Shown: piece after piece, positions 28,423 to 36,681 of the stretch
How the letters are laid out: each line of letters opens with the position of its first letter
Numbering within the stretch: position 1 is the stretch's first letter
Assembly: GCA_036013505.1 (NCBI GenBank)
Contig: CP107851.1
Span: forward strand, 5,048,001-5,112,000
From: Streptomyces sp. NBC_00510
Lineage (GTDB): Bacteria; Actinomycetota; Actinomycetes; Streptomycetales; Streptomycetaceae
DNA: 64,000 nt
Direction: 5' to 3'
Notes under the pieces: generated by a model
Told to the model about the DNA's origin: nothing
Seen by the model: only the letters and a program-made list of their open reading frames with translations
Database searches by the model: none
Made by a program: the position numbers and the translations under genes

Positions 28423-29807
28423 TGGGTCCGCACCACCTGGGTCGGTTCGGCATCGGGGGACGAGGCGGGGGTCGGCGCCGGGCGGCGCGCGGTGTCGCTG
28501 ATTCTCAGCAGGATGGCGACCAGGGCCCAGTTGGCGATCACCGAGGAACCGCCCTGTGCCAGGAACGGCATGGTCATGCCGGTCAGCGGGATGAGCCCGG
28601 TGACACCGCCGGCCACGACGAACACCTGGAGCGCGAAGGCCCCGGACAGGCCGATCGCCAGCAGCTTGCCGAAGGGGTCACGGGCGGCCAGCGCGGTGCG
28701 GGCGCCGCGCTCCACCAGGAGTGCGTAGAGCAGCAGGATGCCCATCAGGCCCGCCAGGCCCAGTTCCTCCCCGACGGTGGCCAGGATGTAGTCGCTCTTG
28801 GCCGCGAAGCCGATGAGCCGGGAGTAACCCTGGCCGAGACCGGAGCCGAAGAGGCCACCGGAGCCGAAGGCCCACATGGCCTGCGCGGGCTGGCTGGCGC
28901 CCTGGCCGGCCTCGATGGTGCGGAACGGGTTGAGCCAGTCCTCCACACGGCTGTGGACGTGCGACTCGAAGCTGCCGACGACCACCGCGCCGCCCACGGA
29001 GAGCAGCAGGCCGAACACGATCCAGCTGGTGCGCTCGGTGGCGACGTAGAGCATGATCACGAAGAGGCCGAAGAAGAGCAGCGAGGTGCCCAGGTCGGTC
29101 TCGAAGACCAGGATGAGGATGCTGAGGGCCCAAATCACCAGGATCGGGCCGAGGTCACGGCCGCGGGGCAGGTACATCCCCATGAAGCGGCGGCTGGCGA
29201 GCGCGAGCGCGTCCCGCTTGACCATCAGGTAGCCCGCGAAGAACACCGCGATGATGATCTTCACGAATTCACCGGGCTGGATGGACATGCCCGCGATGGT
29301 GATCCAGATCCGCGCGCCGTAGACCGGCGGGAAGAACACCGGGAGGATCAGCAGGACCAGCGCCACGACCATCGAGATGTAGGTGTAGCGCTGCAGGATG
29401 CGGTGGTCCTTGAGGAAGACCAGGACGCCGAGGAAGAGCGCGACGCCCAGCGTCGACCACATCAGCTGCGTCGGCGCCGAGGCGCCGCCGGGGAGCCTGG
29501 GCTCCTGGTCCAGCCGCCAGATGAACACCAGGCCCATGCCGTTCAGCAGGGTGGCGATCGGCAGCATCAGGGGGTCCGCGTAGGGGGCGAACTTGCGGAC
29601 GACCAGGTGCGCGACGACGGCGATGGCGCCGAGGCCGAGGCCGTACGCGAGCATGCCGGCGGGCAGGGTGCCCTTCTTCGCCAGCCCGACGTTCGCGTAG
29701 GCGAAGACCGGGATCAGGACCGCGAAGACCAGGAGCGCGAGCTCCGTGTTGCGGCGGCTCGGTGCGCCGACGGACGTGATGGTCGTGGTGTTCGTGACAA
29801 CGCTCAT
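28419..29807 (-). CDS. SEDS family glycosyltransferase (FtsW/RodA)
   Basis: The 462-aa polytopic protein has the SEDS signatures: GARIWITIAGMSIQPGEFVK, VFETDLGTSLLFF and SDYILATVGEELGL, plus LTGMTMPFLAQGGSS near the end. SEDS proteins polymerise lipid II and work with a class B penicillin-binding protein, here the coupled pbpA. ATG 29807 has AGGAGGGG upstream although spacing is long (about 12 nt). The frame is open further upstream but only as shadow of pstP. It lies 25 nt after the phosphatase gene. Confidence 0.94.
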   Translation of the reverse strand: MSVVTNTTTITSVGAPSRRNTELALLVFAVLIPVFAYANVGLAKKGTLPAGMLAYGLGLGAIAVVAHLVVRKFAPYADPLMLPIATLLNGMGLVFIWRLDQEPRLPGGASAPTQLMWSTLGVALFLGVLVFLKDHRILQRYTYISMVVALVLLILPVFFPPVYGARIWITIAGMSIQPGEFVKIIIAVFFAGYLMVKRDALALASRRFMGMYLPRGRDLGPILVIWALSILILVFETDLGTSLLFFGLFVIMLYVATERTSWIVFGLLLSVGGAVVVGSFESHVHSRVEDWLNPFRTIEAGQGASQPAQAMWAFGSGGLFGSGLGQGYSRLIGFAAKSDYILATVGEELGLAGLMGILLLYALLVERGARTALAARDPFGKLLAIGLSGAFALQVFVVAGGVTGLIPLTGMTMPFLAQGGSSVIANWALVAILLRISDTARRPAPTPASSPDAEPTQVVRTQ

Positions 29808-29832
29808 GCTGGACTGACGCCCCTCCTGCTCA

Positions 29833-31353
29833 CTAGCTGCCGCTGGGGCACTGTTGGGCCAGCGACTGGTCCTCGTCGGAGAGGGTGGGGCTGGTCGACG
29901 GGCTGGTGGAGGGGGTCGTGCCGGGCTTGGGAGAGCCGGACGCGTCGGGGGACGGACTGCCGGTGGTCTTGCCGGTGGCGGTGTCCGCGCCCTTCTGCTC
30001 GTCCTTCTTGGCCTTCTCCGCCGCGGCCGCCTTGGACTTGTCGATGGCTTCCTTGGTCTGGCAGACCTTCGCCTGGTGCTCGAGCTCGTCCGCGGTCCGG
30101 CGCGCGTCGCCGAGTCCGCTGGCGGCGATCGTGGCCGTGACGTACTTGCGCTGGTTCTGCGGTAGGTACTTGAGTTCGATACCGGGGCGGTCCTCGTGGA
30201 CCTTCGACAGGTTGACCCAGGCCAGCTTCTGCTCGATGCCCTGGTAGATCGCCGCGTGGTCGCCCTTGACGCCGACGTAGTACTGCGTCTGGGTCCAGCG
30301 GTACGCGCCGTACAGGCCGCCGCCGATGACACCGAGGACGACCAGCAGGAGCAGCGAGCGCTTGAGCCACCGGCCGCGCCTGCGGGGCTTGCTCAGCTCC
30401 TCGTCCTCGAACGCACCGAAGCCGCCCACGGGGGCGCTGACCTGCGGGTTCCCGCTCCCGGGCGGACCGAAGGCACCGTCGGGGGCCGGCGGACGGCCGA
30501 GCTCGGAGGCGCGGCCGGCGGGGGTCTGCAGATGCCGCGGGTCGGACAGCGGCGAGTGGTGCCGGCTGTCGGCGACGGCGCCCACGACGACGGGGGTGTC
30601 GTGCAGCTGCGCGGCCAGGGTGTCGCCGTCGTCGATGTCCAGGACGTCGGCGACGATGCAGGTGATGTTGTCGGGGCCGCCGCCGCGCAGGGCGAGCTGG
30701 ATCAGCTCCTGCACGGTCTCGGCGGGCGCCTGGTACCCGGCGAGGGTGTCCTCGAGGGTCTGGTGGCTGACGACGCCGGACAGGCCGTCGGAGCAGATCA
30801 GGTAGCGGTCGCCGGCCCGGACCTCGCGGACCGACAGGTCGGGCTCGACCTGGCCGCGGCCGTCCAGGGCGCGCATCAGCAGCGAACGCTGCGGGTGCGT
30901 GCCGGCCTCCTCCTCGGTGATCCGGCCCTCGTCGACGAGCCGCTGCACCCAGGTGTGGTCCTGGGTGATCTGGGTGAGCACACCGTCGCGCAGCAGGTAC
31001 GCACGGGAGTCGCCGACGTGCACCAGGCCGAGCCGCTGGCCGGTCCAGAGCAGGGCGGTGAGCGTGGTGCCCATGCCCTCCAGTTGGGCGTCCTCCTCGA
31101 CCATGACGCGCAGCTGGTCGTTGGCCCGCTGCACGGCGGTGGCGAGGGAGGTGAGGATGTCCGAGCCGGGGATGTCGTCGTCGAGGGGGACGAGGGTGGA
31201 GATCACCTCGGAGGAGGCGACCTCACCGGCGGCCTGGCCGCCCATGCCGTCGGCGATGGCGAGCAGCCGCGGGCCGGCGTAGCCGGAGTCCTCGTTGCCC
31301 TCCCGGATCATTCCCTTGTGAGAGCCGGCGGCGAAGCGCAGCGACAGAGTCAT
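29833..31353 (-). CDS. pstP: PP2C-family Ser/Thr phosphatase PstP
   Basis: The 506-aa protein has a PP2C catalytic domain with metal-binding NEDSGY, ADGMGGQAAGE, VGDSRAYLLR, CSDGLSG and GGGPDNITCIV. A membrane helix follows a basic stretch (RRRGRWLKRS then LLLLVVLGVIGGG), with an extracellular Ser/Thr/Pro-rich tail ending QQCPSGS. It dephosphorylates PknB and its substrates. Start ATG 31353 has GAGG 5 nt upstream; an alternative ATG at 31383 would add ten residues (MYPEPTGEVR) and is used in some annotations. Confidence 0.94.
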   Translation of the reverse strand: MTLSLRFAAGSHKGMIREGNEDSGYAGPRLLAIADGMGGQAAGEVASSEVISTLVPLDDDIPGSDILTSLATAVQRANDQLRVMVEEDAQLEGMGTTLTALLWTGQRLGLVHVGDSRAYLLRDGVLTQITQDHTWVQRLVDEGRITEEEAGTHPQRSLLMRALDGRGQVEPDLSVREVRAGDRYLICSDGLSGVVSHQTLEDTLAGYQAPAETVQELIQLALRGGGPDNITCIVADVLDIDDGDTLAAQLHDTPVVVGAVADSRHHSPLSDPRHLQTPAGRASELGRPPAPDGAFGPPGSGNPQVSAPVGGFGAFEDEELSKPRRRGRWLKRSLLLLVVLGVIGGGLYGAYRWTQTQYYVGVKGDHAAIYQGIEQKLAWVNLSKVHEDRPGIELKYLPQNQRKYVTATIAASGLGDARRTADELEHQAKVCQTKEAIDKSKAAAAEKAKKDEQKGADTATGKTTGSPSPDASGSPKPGTTPSTSPSTSPTLSDEDQSLAQQCPSGS

Positions 31354-31440
31354 GCGCACCTCGCCCGTCGGCTCCGGGTACATCCGCACGCTGCCCACCC
31401 TCTCGCTCGCGCTCGCTGGCTGTGCTCGCCCATTGTGCGA

Positions 31441-31962
31441 CTACTTCCGCAGCTCGATGACGGTCTTGCCGATGCGGATCGGGGCACCGAGCGGGATCGG
31501 GGTCGGCGTGGTGAGCCGGTTCCGGTCCATGAAGGTGCCGTTGGTGGATCCCAGGTCCTCGACGATCCAGTTGCCGTCGCGGTCCGGGTAGATCCTGGCA
31601 TGGCGGCTGGACGCGTAGTCGTCGTCGAGCACGATCGTGGAATCGTGAGCCCGGCCCAGGGTGATCGTCTGCCCCTGGAGCGCGACCGTGGTGCCCGCGA
31701 GCGAGCCCTCGGAGACCACCAGCTTGGTGGGGGCGCCGCGCCGGGCCCGGTTGTTGTTGTTCTGCTGCTGGCGGCCCTGCGCGGGCTGCGCCTGCTGGCG
31801 CTGCTGCGGCGGGCGCGACTGGGCCTCGCGGCGCCCGGCCGCGCGCTGGGTCACCCGCGTGCCGAACAGGTCGCTGCGGATGACCTGCACGGCCACGATG
31901 ACGAACAGCCACAGTACGGCGAGGAAACCCAACCGCATGACCGTCAGGGTCAGCTCTGACAT
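31441..31962 (-). CDS. fhaB: FHA domain protein FhaB/FipA type
   Basis: The 173-aa protein has one N-terminal membrane helix (about 8-28), an Arg/Gln/Asn-rich linker and a C-terminal FHA domain with GRAHDSTIVL, SSRHARI and LGSTNGTF, the residues that bind phosphothreonine. Such proteins dock to phosphorylated partners of PknB. It sits between fhaA and pstP; the upstream fhaA stop is 10 nt away. Confidence 0.92.
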   Translation of the reverse strand: MSELTLTVMRLGFLAVLWLFVIVAVQVIRSDLFGTRVTQRAAGRREAQSRPPQQRQQAQPAQGRQQQNNNNRARRGAPTKLVVSEGSLAGTTVALQGQTITLGRAHDSTIVLDDDYASSRHARIYPDRDGNWIVEDLGSTNGTFMDRNRLTTPTPIPLGAPIRIGKTVIELRK

Positions 31963-31972
31963 TGCCCCCGCT

Positions 31973-32821
31973 TCACCCTTCGGCTTGCCGGTACACGATG
32001 GTGGTACTGCCCACGACGATCCGTGAACCGTCGCGGAGCGTAGCGCGCTGGGTGTGCTGTCCGTCCACCACGATGCCGTTCGTCGACCCGAGGTCCACGA
32101 CCGTCGAGGGCGATCCCGCCCTGATCTCGCAGTGGCGGCGGGACACACCGGGGTCGTCGACCCGGACGTCGGCCTCGGTGCTGCGGCCGAGCACGAGGGT
32201 CGGACGGGAGATCTGGTGGCGCGTGCCGTTGATCTCGATCCAGCGGCGTACGTTCATGCCGGCGCCACCGGGGGCCGTTGGGCCGCTCCCGGGGAGCCTG
32301 GTGACCGGCGCGGCGCCGGGCGGCGGACCGGCCGGCATCGGCGGCGGGCCCGCGGGGCGCTGCGGGGCCTGCGGGGGGTAGCCGTAGCCACCGCGGCCGG
32401 CGGGGGGCTGTTGTTGCTGCTGCTGGTACTGCTGCTGTTGCGACTCGCTGGAGGCGAGGGTGCGGCTGCGCACCCGGTACAGGCCGGTGTCGAGGTCGTC
32501 GGCCTTCTCCAGGTTCACCTTGATGTTGCCCATGAAGGTGTAGCGCTGCTGCTTGGCGTAGTCGCGCACCATGCCGGCGAGCTCCTCGCCGAGCTGGACG
32601 GCGTACGGGCTCAGCCGCTCGTAGTCGGAGGTGCTGAGCTCGACGATGAAGTCGTTGGGGACCACGGTGCGGTCCCGGTTCCAGATCGTCGCGTTGTTGT
32701 CGCACTCGCGCTGCAGGGCACCCGCGATCTCCACGGGCTGGACCTCGGACTTGAACACCTTGGCGAAGGTGCCGTTCACGAAGCCCTCGAGACGCTGCTC
32801 GAACTTCTTGAGTACTCCCAC
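31973..32821 (-). CDS. fhaA: DUF3662 and FHA domain protein FhaA
   Basis: The 282-aa protein has an N-terminal DUF3662 domain (GVLKKFEQRLEGFVNGTFAK onward, about 1-120), a Gln run (SQQQQYQQQQQQ), a Gly/Pro linker and a C-terminal FHA domain (LGRSTEADVRV, SRRHCEI, DLGSTNGIVV). Mycobacterial FhaA binds phosphorylated MviN to control peptidoglycan. The start is GTG 32821 behind AGGAGGGAGG, a very strong site. It is the first gene of the fhaA-fhaB-pstP-ftsW-pbpA-pknB operon. Confidence 0.93.
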   Translation of the reverse strand: MGVLKKFEQRLEGFVNGTFAKVFKSEVQPVEIAGALQRECDNNATIWNRDRTVVPNDFIVELSTSDYERLSPYAVQLGEELAGMVRDYAKQQRYTFMGNIKVNLEKADDLDTGLYRVRSRTLASSESQQQQYQQQQQQPPAGRGGYGYPPQAPQRPAGPPPMPAGPPPGAAPVTRLPGSGPTAPGGAGMNVRRWIEINGTRHQISRPTLVLGRSTEADVRVDDPGVSRRHCEIRAGSPSTVVDLGSTNGIVVDGQHTQRATLRDGSRIVVGSTTIVYRQAEG

Positions 32822-33185
32822 GGTGCACCTCCCTCCTCGAGGTCCTGCGGTTGCGCACGGCGGTCCGCCGTGGTCTTCCGGTCCGATCCTTCCGGTACTG
32901 CTTACTGATCGTATCCACGCACTGGGAAAACCGCTGGTTCCCCGGTCGGTCCCACGGGACCGGTGTCAACAGTGCCATGGTCCGCGGCCGCTCCCCCACA
33001 GGGATGGTAGAGGCGGCTCATGCCAGTGTCCCGCAACAGAGGACGGTTCCCCTCGCTCGGGGGTGCCCGGAAACGGATGTGATTCCACCCTGAGCAGCGT
33101 GCTAATGTTCTGGGTGTCGGAAGGGGCTGACGCACCGGACGGGGAAGACCCCAAGGTGTGAAGGGATCCGGAAGACAACACCCAT
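32822..33185. other. 364-nt gap between fhaA and tRNA-Leu
   Basis: No gene is supported here. It should hold the promoter of the fha-pknB operon on the minus strand (a TACGAT hexamer, plus-strand 32908-32913, is a weak -10 candidate) and the tRNA promoter on the plus strand (TAATGT at 33103-33108, no clear -35). The region is otherwise unremarkable. Confidence 0.35.
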
Positions 33186-33269
33186 GCGCGGGTGGCGGAA
33201 TAGGCAGACGCGCTGGATTCAGGTTCCAGTGCCCGAAAGGGCGTGGGGGTTCAACTCCCCCCTCGCGCA
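33186..33269 (+). tRNA. tRNA-Leu (CAG)
   Basis: The acceptor GCGCGGG (33186-33192) pairs with CTCGCGC (33262-33268), with discriminator A at 33269. The anticodon stem CTGGA/TCCAG holds CAG at 33220-33222. A long variable arm (GTGCCCGAAAGGGCGT) marks a class II tRNA, and GGGGGTTCAACTCCCCC is the T-arm. No 3' CCA is encoded. Confidence 0.97.
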
Positions 33270-33275
33270 CACAGT

Positions 33276-33326
33276 GGAGACGGGTCTCCGACCGTGACGA
33301 AAGTCGCAGTCGGGGGCCCGTTTCTC
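33276..33326 (+). terminator. Imperfect hairpin after tRNA-Leu
   Basis: GAGACGGG pairs with CCCGTTTCTC and an inner stem closes on GACGAAAGTC, a GAAA tetraloop. Several mismatches interrupt the stem. It starts 6 nt after the tRNA and is its likely terminator. Confidence 0.5.
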
Positions 33327-33476
33327 GTGCTCCGCGTCCCGCGCCCGGAAGTGACGCAGGCCACGCGACGGCCACGGCTTCCGGCGTTGCGGTCTAGTGC
33401 GGCCCGTTCGTGGAGAGTTCACCTTCCGCCTCTGCCCTCCCTGGCGTCTCACTGTGGACACAGGAGGGGAATCGGG

Positions 33477-34187
33477 GTGGGGAAGACGCGAACGCGGCGC
33501 GTCGCCACGGCGGTTGCCGTGGCGGCCGCCGGGGTGGCCGGGGCGGTGCTGATGCCCGTTGACGCCGTGGCGAAGCCCTTGGCGGCGCCCGCGGACTTCA
33601 ACGGGGACGGCTACCGGGACCTGGTCGTCCCGGGCTGGCCGCGGCGAGCGCCCTGCCGGTGCCCCGGGTCGCCGAGGGCCGGTTCGGGATGGACGTGGCC
33701 GCGTTGCGTGACAGCCGCGGCGCGCGGGTGCTGGTCGGCGGTTACGACGGCTCGGTGGAGTTCGGCGACACCTTCGAGCGGGACGGCTCGGTCGGCGTGA
33801 AGTCGCTCAACGACGTCATGCCCTCGGTCGCGGGCGTCGAGCCGGCCGACCTGCGGCGCGACGGGCCGCCGACCTGATCGTGACGTCGATCCGGATCGGC
33901 GGCCGGACCGGCGGGTGCCGAACCGCTCCTCGGGTTCGGACGCGCTCGGCACCGACGGGGTCGTTGTAACCGTCGCCGTTGACGTCCCCGACGGCTGTGG
34001 TCGTGCCGTCCCCGGCCAGCGGACCTCGGCCCACCTCCGGGTTGACGTAGACCAGGCCGCCGGTCCGGCCTGGGTCCTGCCCGGCACGTCCACCCGGCCC
34101 ACCGGGAAGGGCAGTGTCGAGCTGACCGCCGCGAAGCTCGGGGTGGCTGGGGAATACCCGCAGGTCGGCGGCTTCCAGCCGTCCTGA
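33477..34187 (+). pseudogene. Decayed FG-GAP/VCBS repeat secreted protein with internal inversion
   Basis: GTG 33477 has AGGAGGGG 8 nt upstream and opens a signal peptide (VATAVAVAAAGVAGAVLMPV) and a first FG-GAP motif, DFNGDGYRDLVVP. The frame is then lost: at about 33640 the reading continues in another frame (ASALPVPRVAEGRFGMDVAA), near 33866 one base is missing (DLRRDG to ADLIVTSIRI), and the segment 33915-34056 is inverted, its FG-GAP motif (VGDVNGDGYNDPVG) being readable only on the minus strand. The tail PAWVLPGTSTRPTGKG to a stop at 34187 is again on the plus strand. An intact relative would be roughly twice as long, so a deletion is also likely. No functional product is expected. Confidence 0.8.
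33901..34070. repeat. 14-bp inverted repeats bounding a 142-bp inverted segment
   Basis: GGCCGGACCGGCGG (33901-33914) and CCGCCGGTCCGGCC (34057-34070) are perfect inverted copies. Flipping the 142 nt between them gives a continuous frame across the left junction, IGGRTGGLVYVNPEVGRG, which runs into VGDVNGDGYNDPVG. The right junction stays out of frame by one position. Confidence 0.8.
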
Positions 34188-34209
34188 CCGCCGCACGCCG
34201 GCGGGAGGA

Positions 34210-34731
34210 TCACCAGCCGGCGTGATGTGCGTCGCGCTCGCCGACGGGGGGCTCGCCGCCGGCCTCGGCGAAGGCCTGGAGGGCCTGGACGAGGTGGCGG
34301 CGTTGTCCTGCGGGCATCGCGTCGACGATGCGGGCGATCTCGGCCCGGCGGCGCTCCGTGACGTCGTTCACGGTGCGCCGCCCGGTCGCGGTCAGCGAGA
34401 TGACGGTCGTGCGCCGGTCGGTGGGGGAGGCGTCGCGCGTGACCATGTCGATCGCCACCAGGCGGTCCAGCATGCGCAGCGCCGTGGAGGGCTGGACGCC
34501 CAGTTCCGCGGCGAGCTGCGAGAGGTTCAGCGCCCCGTGCGTCTCGAGGACGACCAGCATGCGCAGTTGCGGCAGGGTCAGGGCCTCCTCCACCGCGGCG
34601 AGCGAGCGGGCGGAGACCGCGACGAGGAGCCGGGACGCGGTCAGCAGGGCGCCGACCATCTCCTCGGCGGTGCTCCCGGGGTCGTCGGCGCCGGTGGGGG
34701 AGTCGGACGGAGCGCGGGAGCCGGTGGCCAT
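34210..34731 (-). CDS. MarR family transcriptional regulator
   Basis: The 173-aa protein has a winged helix with LTLPQLRMLVVLETHGALNL, LGVQPSTALRMLDRLVAIDM and the wing RDASPTDRRTTVI. ATG 34731 is preceded by AAAGGACCC. It is divergent from terD with a 160-nt gap that contains the palindrome CACGCCCGT-CGT-ACGGGCGTG (34751-34771), a candidate operator. Ligand is unknown. Confidence 0.88.
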   Translation of the reverse strand: MATGSRAPSDSPTGADDPGSTAEEMVGALLTASRLLVAVSARSLAAVEEALTLPQLRMLVVLETHGALNLSQLAAELGVQPSTALRMLDRLVAIDMVTRDASPTDRRTTVISLTATGRRTVNDVTERRRAEIARIVDAMPAGQRRHLVQALQAFAEAGGEPPVGERDAHHAGW

Positions 34732-34750
34732 GGGTCCTTTCTACCGCTCC

Positions 34751-34771
34751 CACGCCCGTCGTACGGGCGTG
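34751..34771. promoter_or_regulatory. Palindrome between marR-type gene and terD
   Basis: CACGCCCGT and ACGGGCGTG are perfect 9-bp arms with a CGT spacer, 20 nt upstream of the MarR-family start and 121 nt before terD. It could be the MarR operator or a leader hairpin. Confidence 0.45.
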
Positions 34772-34891
34772 TACGGCACTCAGGTGAACGGGTGCGGCGC
34801 CGGGAACCCGCGGCGCGGGAGAACCGTTGACCGATTGGGCAAAGGAATCGTCAAGGGGCGCGGCCCGCGCCGGAATGAGCAGGGAGATCCC

Positions 34892-35467
34892 ATGGGTGTC
34901 AGCCTTTCCAAGGGCGGCAATGTCTCGCTGACGAAGGAGGCTCCGGGACTGACCGCGGTCACCGTCGGTCTGGGCTGGGACGTCCGTACGACCACCGGCA
35001 CCGACTTCGACCTCGACGCGAGCGCGCTCCTGGTCAACGCCGAGAGCAAGGTGGTCTCGGACAAGCACTTCGTGTTCTTCAACAACCTGAAGAGCCCGGA
35101 GGGCTCGGTGGAGCACACCGGCGACAACCTCACCGGCGAGGGTGAGGGTGACGACGAGCAGGTGAAGGTGAACCTGGCCACCGTGCCGGCCGAGGTCGAG
35201 AAGATCGTCTTCCCGGTGTCGATCTACGACGCCGAGAGCCGCCAGCAGTCGTTCGGCCAGGTCCGCAACGCCTTCATCCGTGTGGTGAACCAGGCCGACA
35301 ACAACGAGCTCGCCCGCTACGACCTCTCCGAGGACGCCTCGACCGAGACGGCGATGGTCTTCGGCGAGCTGTACCGCAACGGCGCCGAGTGGAAGTTCCG
35401 CGCCGTCGGCCAGGGCTACGCCTCGGGCCTGCGCGGCATCGCGCAGGACTTCGGCGTCAACCTGTGA
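34892..35467 (+). CDS. TerD family protein
   Basis: The 191-aa protein starts GVSLSKGGNVSLTKEAPGL and has the calcium-binding TerD signatures GWDVRTTTGTDFDLDASA, VFFNNLKSPEGSVEHTGDNLTG and EGDDEQVKVNL. The C-terminus is GYASGLRGIAQDFGVNL. TerD proteins belong to tellurite resistance and chemical-stress clusters, and streptomycetes carry many single copies, some affecting differentiation. AGGGAGA precedes ATG 34892. No other ter gene is adjacent. Confidence 0.95.
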   Translation: MGVSLSKGGNVSLTKEAPGLTAVTVGLGWDVRTTTGTDFDLDASALLVNAESKVVSDKHFVFFNNLKSPEGSVEHTGDNLTGEGEGDDEQVKVNLATVPAEVEKIVFPVSIYDAESRQQSFGQVRNAFIRVVNQADNNELARYDLSEDASTETAMVFGELYRNGAEWKFRAVGQGYASGLRGIAQDFGVNL

Positions 35468-35479
35468 GCCTGGGGTAGC

Positions 35480-35507
35480 CGTACGCCCGGGCGGCCGGGC
35501 ACGTACG
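35480..35507. terminator. Hairpin between convergent terD and azoreductase genes
   Basis: CGTACGCCCGG and CCGGGCACGTACG pair around GCGG with a two-base bulge. It starts 13 nt after the terD stop and 27 nt before the end of the azoreductase gene. Confidence 0.65.
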
Positions 35508-35534
35508 ACGACGGAGGGGCGGCCGGGACGGGGG

Positions 35535-36149
35535 TCAGGCGACGCGCGCCGCGAGCTCCTTGGCCTTGGCGCTGGCCTGCTCGTGGGCCTTGGTGCGGGA
35601 GGCGTCGGAGGCCTCGATCAGGTCGGACATGGCCGGGACGACGCGGGCCAGGGTCAGCTCGGGGACGATGAACTCGACGTCGGTGATGCCGAGGCAGCCC
35701 TGCAGGACCTTCTCCAGGTAGTTGGTCACGAACTCGAAGTCCTCACGCGGGGTGCCGGGGCCGTAGCCGCCGCCGCGGCTGGCCACCACGACGACCGGGG
35801 TGTCCGCGGCGGAGGGCTGCTCGCCCGCGGTGCGGCCCAGGATGATCACCTGGTCGAGCCAGGCCTTGAGGGTGCTGGGGATCGAGAAGTTGTACATCGG
35901 CGCGCTGATCAGGAGGGCGTCGGCCCGTTCGAGTTCGTCGGCCAGCTCGCTGCGCAGCGGGTGCTCGGCACCGCCCACGTAGTGGGTCGCGTCGAGGTGC
36001 GGCACGGGCTCGGCGTTCAGGTCGCGGTAGATGACGACGCCGCCCGGGTGCTGGGCCTCCCATTCCTTGCGGAAGGAGTTCGCCACGTCACGGGACGCGG
36101 AGGTCTCGGAGGGCCAGATGGACGAGTCAAGGTGCAGCAGCGTGGGCAT
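35535..36149 (-). CDS. FMN-dependent NADH-azoreductase / NAD(P)H-dependent oxidoreductase
   Basis: The 204-aa protein has the flavodoxin-like AcpD/AzoR fold: LHLDSSIWPSETSASRDVAN phosphate loop, APMYNFSIPSTLKAWLDQV and SRGGGYGPGTPREDF. AzoR enzymes reduce quinones and azo compounds with NADH via FMN. ATG 36149 has GGAGG 7 nt upstream. The divergent HxlR-family gene 114 nt away is the usual arrangement for redox-responsive control of such enzymes. Confidence 0.92.
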   Translation of the reverse strand: MPTLLHLDSSIWPSETSASRDVANSFRKEWEAQHPGGVVIYRDLNAEPVPHLDATHYVGGAEHPLRSELADELERADALLISAPMYNFSIPSTLKAWLDQVIILGRTAGEQPSAADTPVVVVASRGGGYGPGTPREDFEFVTNYLEKVLQGCLGITDVEFIVPELTLARVVPAMSDLIEASDASRTKAHEQASAKAKELAARVA

Positions 36150-36263
36150 GGAGGTGCCTCCACTTCCGTAAAGTTCGGAGTGAAAAATTCGTGCGTTGCT
36201 ATTGCTACCACAGGACCTTACTTTTCTGCAGCACGTAACGGCAAGCCGGGTACCCTTGTGGCC
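36150..36263. promoter_or_regulatory. Divergent promoter region, azoreductase / HxlR
   Basis: This 114-nt gap is conspicuously AT-richer than its surroundings. TGGAGG-TG-CCTCCA at 36149-36162 is a palindrome that covers the azoreductase ribosome-binding site, and TACCCT (36251-36256) is a weak -10 for the HxlR gene. No clear HxlR operator was recognised. Confidence 0.4.
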
Positions 36264-36674
36264 ATGGGACAGGGGACTGAGCCGGCCGCGCACGACGCGG
36301 AGCCGTGCGCCAAGGTCGACGTCGGGCTGACCCGCGTCTTCGGGATCCTCGGCAAGCGCTGGAGCGGCCTGATCGTGGCCGTCCTCACGCAGCGGCCGGC
36401 GTACTTCGTCGAGCTGCGCCGGGCCATCCCCAAGATCAGCGAACGGATGCTCTCCGACCGGCTCACGGAGCTGGCCGAGGCGGGCATCGTCGTCCGCGAG
36501 GTGGACCCCGGCCCGCCGCTGAGGGTGAGCTACCGCCTCACCGAAGCCGGCGAGGCGCTCGGTCCGGCCCTGGGGGAGCTGGGGTCGTGGGCGGAGAAGT
36601 ACCTCCCCGACGGCGCCGCCGCCTGCACGGAGGGCGCGGAGGCCTGCGGCTCAGGGGCGGGGGCGACCGGCTGA
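36264..36674 (+). CDS. HxlR family transcriptional regulator
   Basis: The 136-aa winged-helix protein has CAKVDVGLTRVFGILGKRWS, FVELRRAIPKISERMLSDRL and the wing VDPGPPLRVSYRLTEAG. Cys16 near the N-terminus is at the position often used as a redox sensor in this family. The tail has further Cys residues (ACTEGAEACGSG). Divergent from the azoreductase gene, which it probably regulates. Confidence 0.92.
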   Translation: MGQGTEPAAHDAEPCAKVDVGLTRVFGILGKRWSGLIVAVLTQRPAYFVELRRAIPKISERMLSDRLTELAEAGIVVREVDPGPPLRVSYRLTEAGEALGPALGELGSWAEKYLPDGAAACTEGAEACGSGAGATG

Positions 36675-36681
36675 CGCCGGG

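Noticed and set aside
26959..31959. Long plus-strand open frames opposite pbpA, ftsW and pstP
   Set aside because: They mirror well-characterised minus-strand genes and show no domains.
33453..33461. TGTGGACAC as a DnaA box upstream of the FG-GAP remnant
   Set aside because: It deviates from the consensus at an important end position and stands alone.
33816..34196. A minus-strand gene with an FG-GAP motif
   Set aside because: It lacks a plausible start and its flanks are non-coding; it is better explained as the inverted segment of the plus-strand pseudogene.
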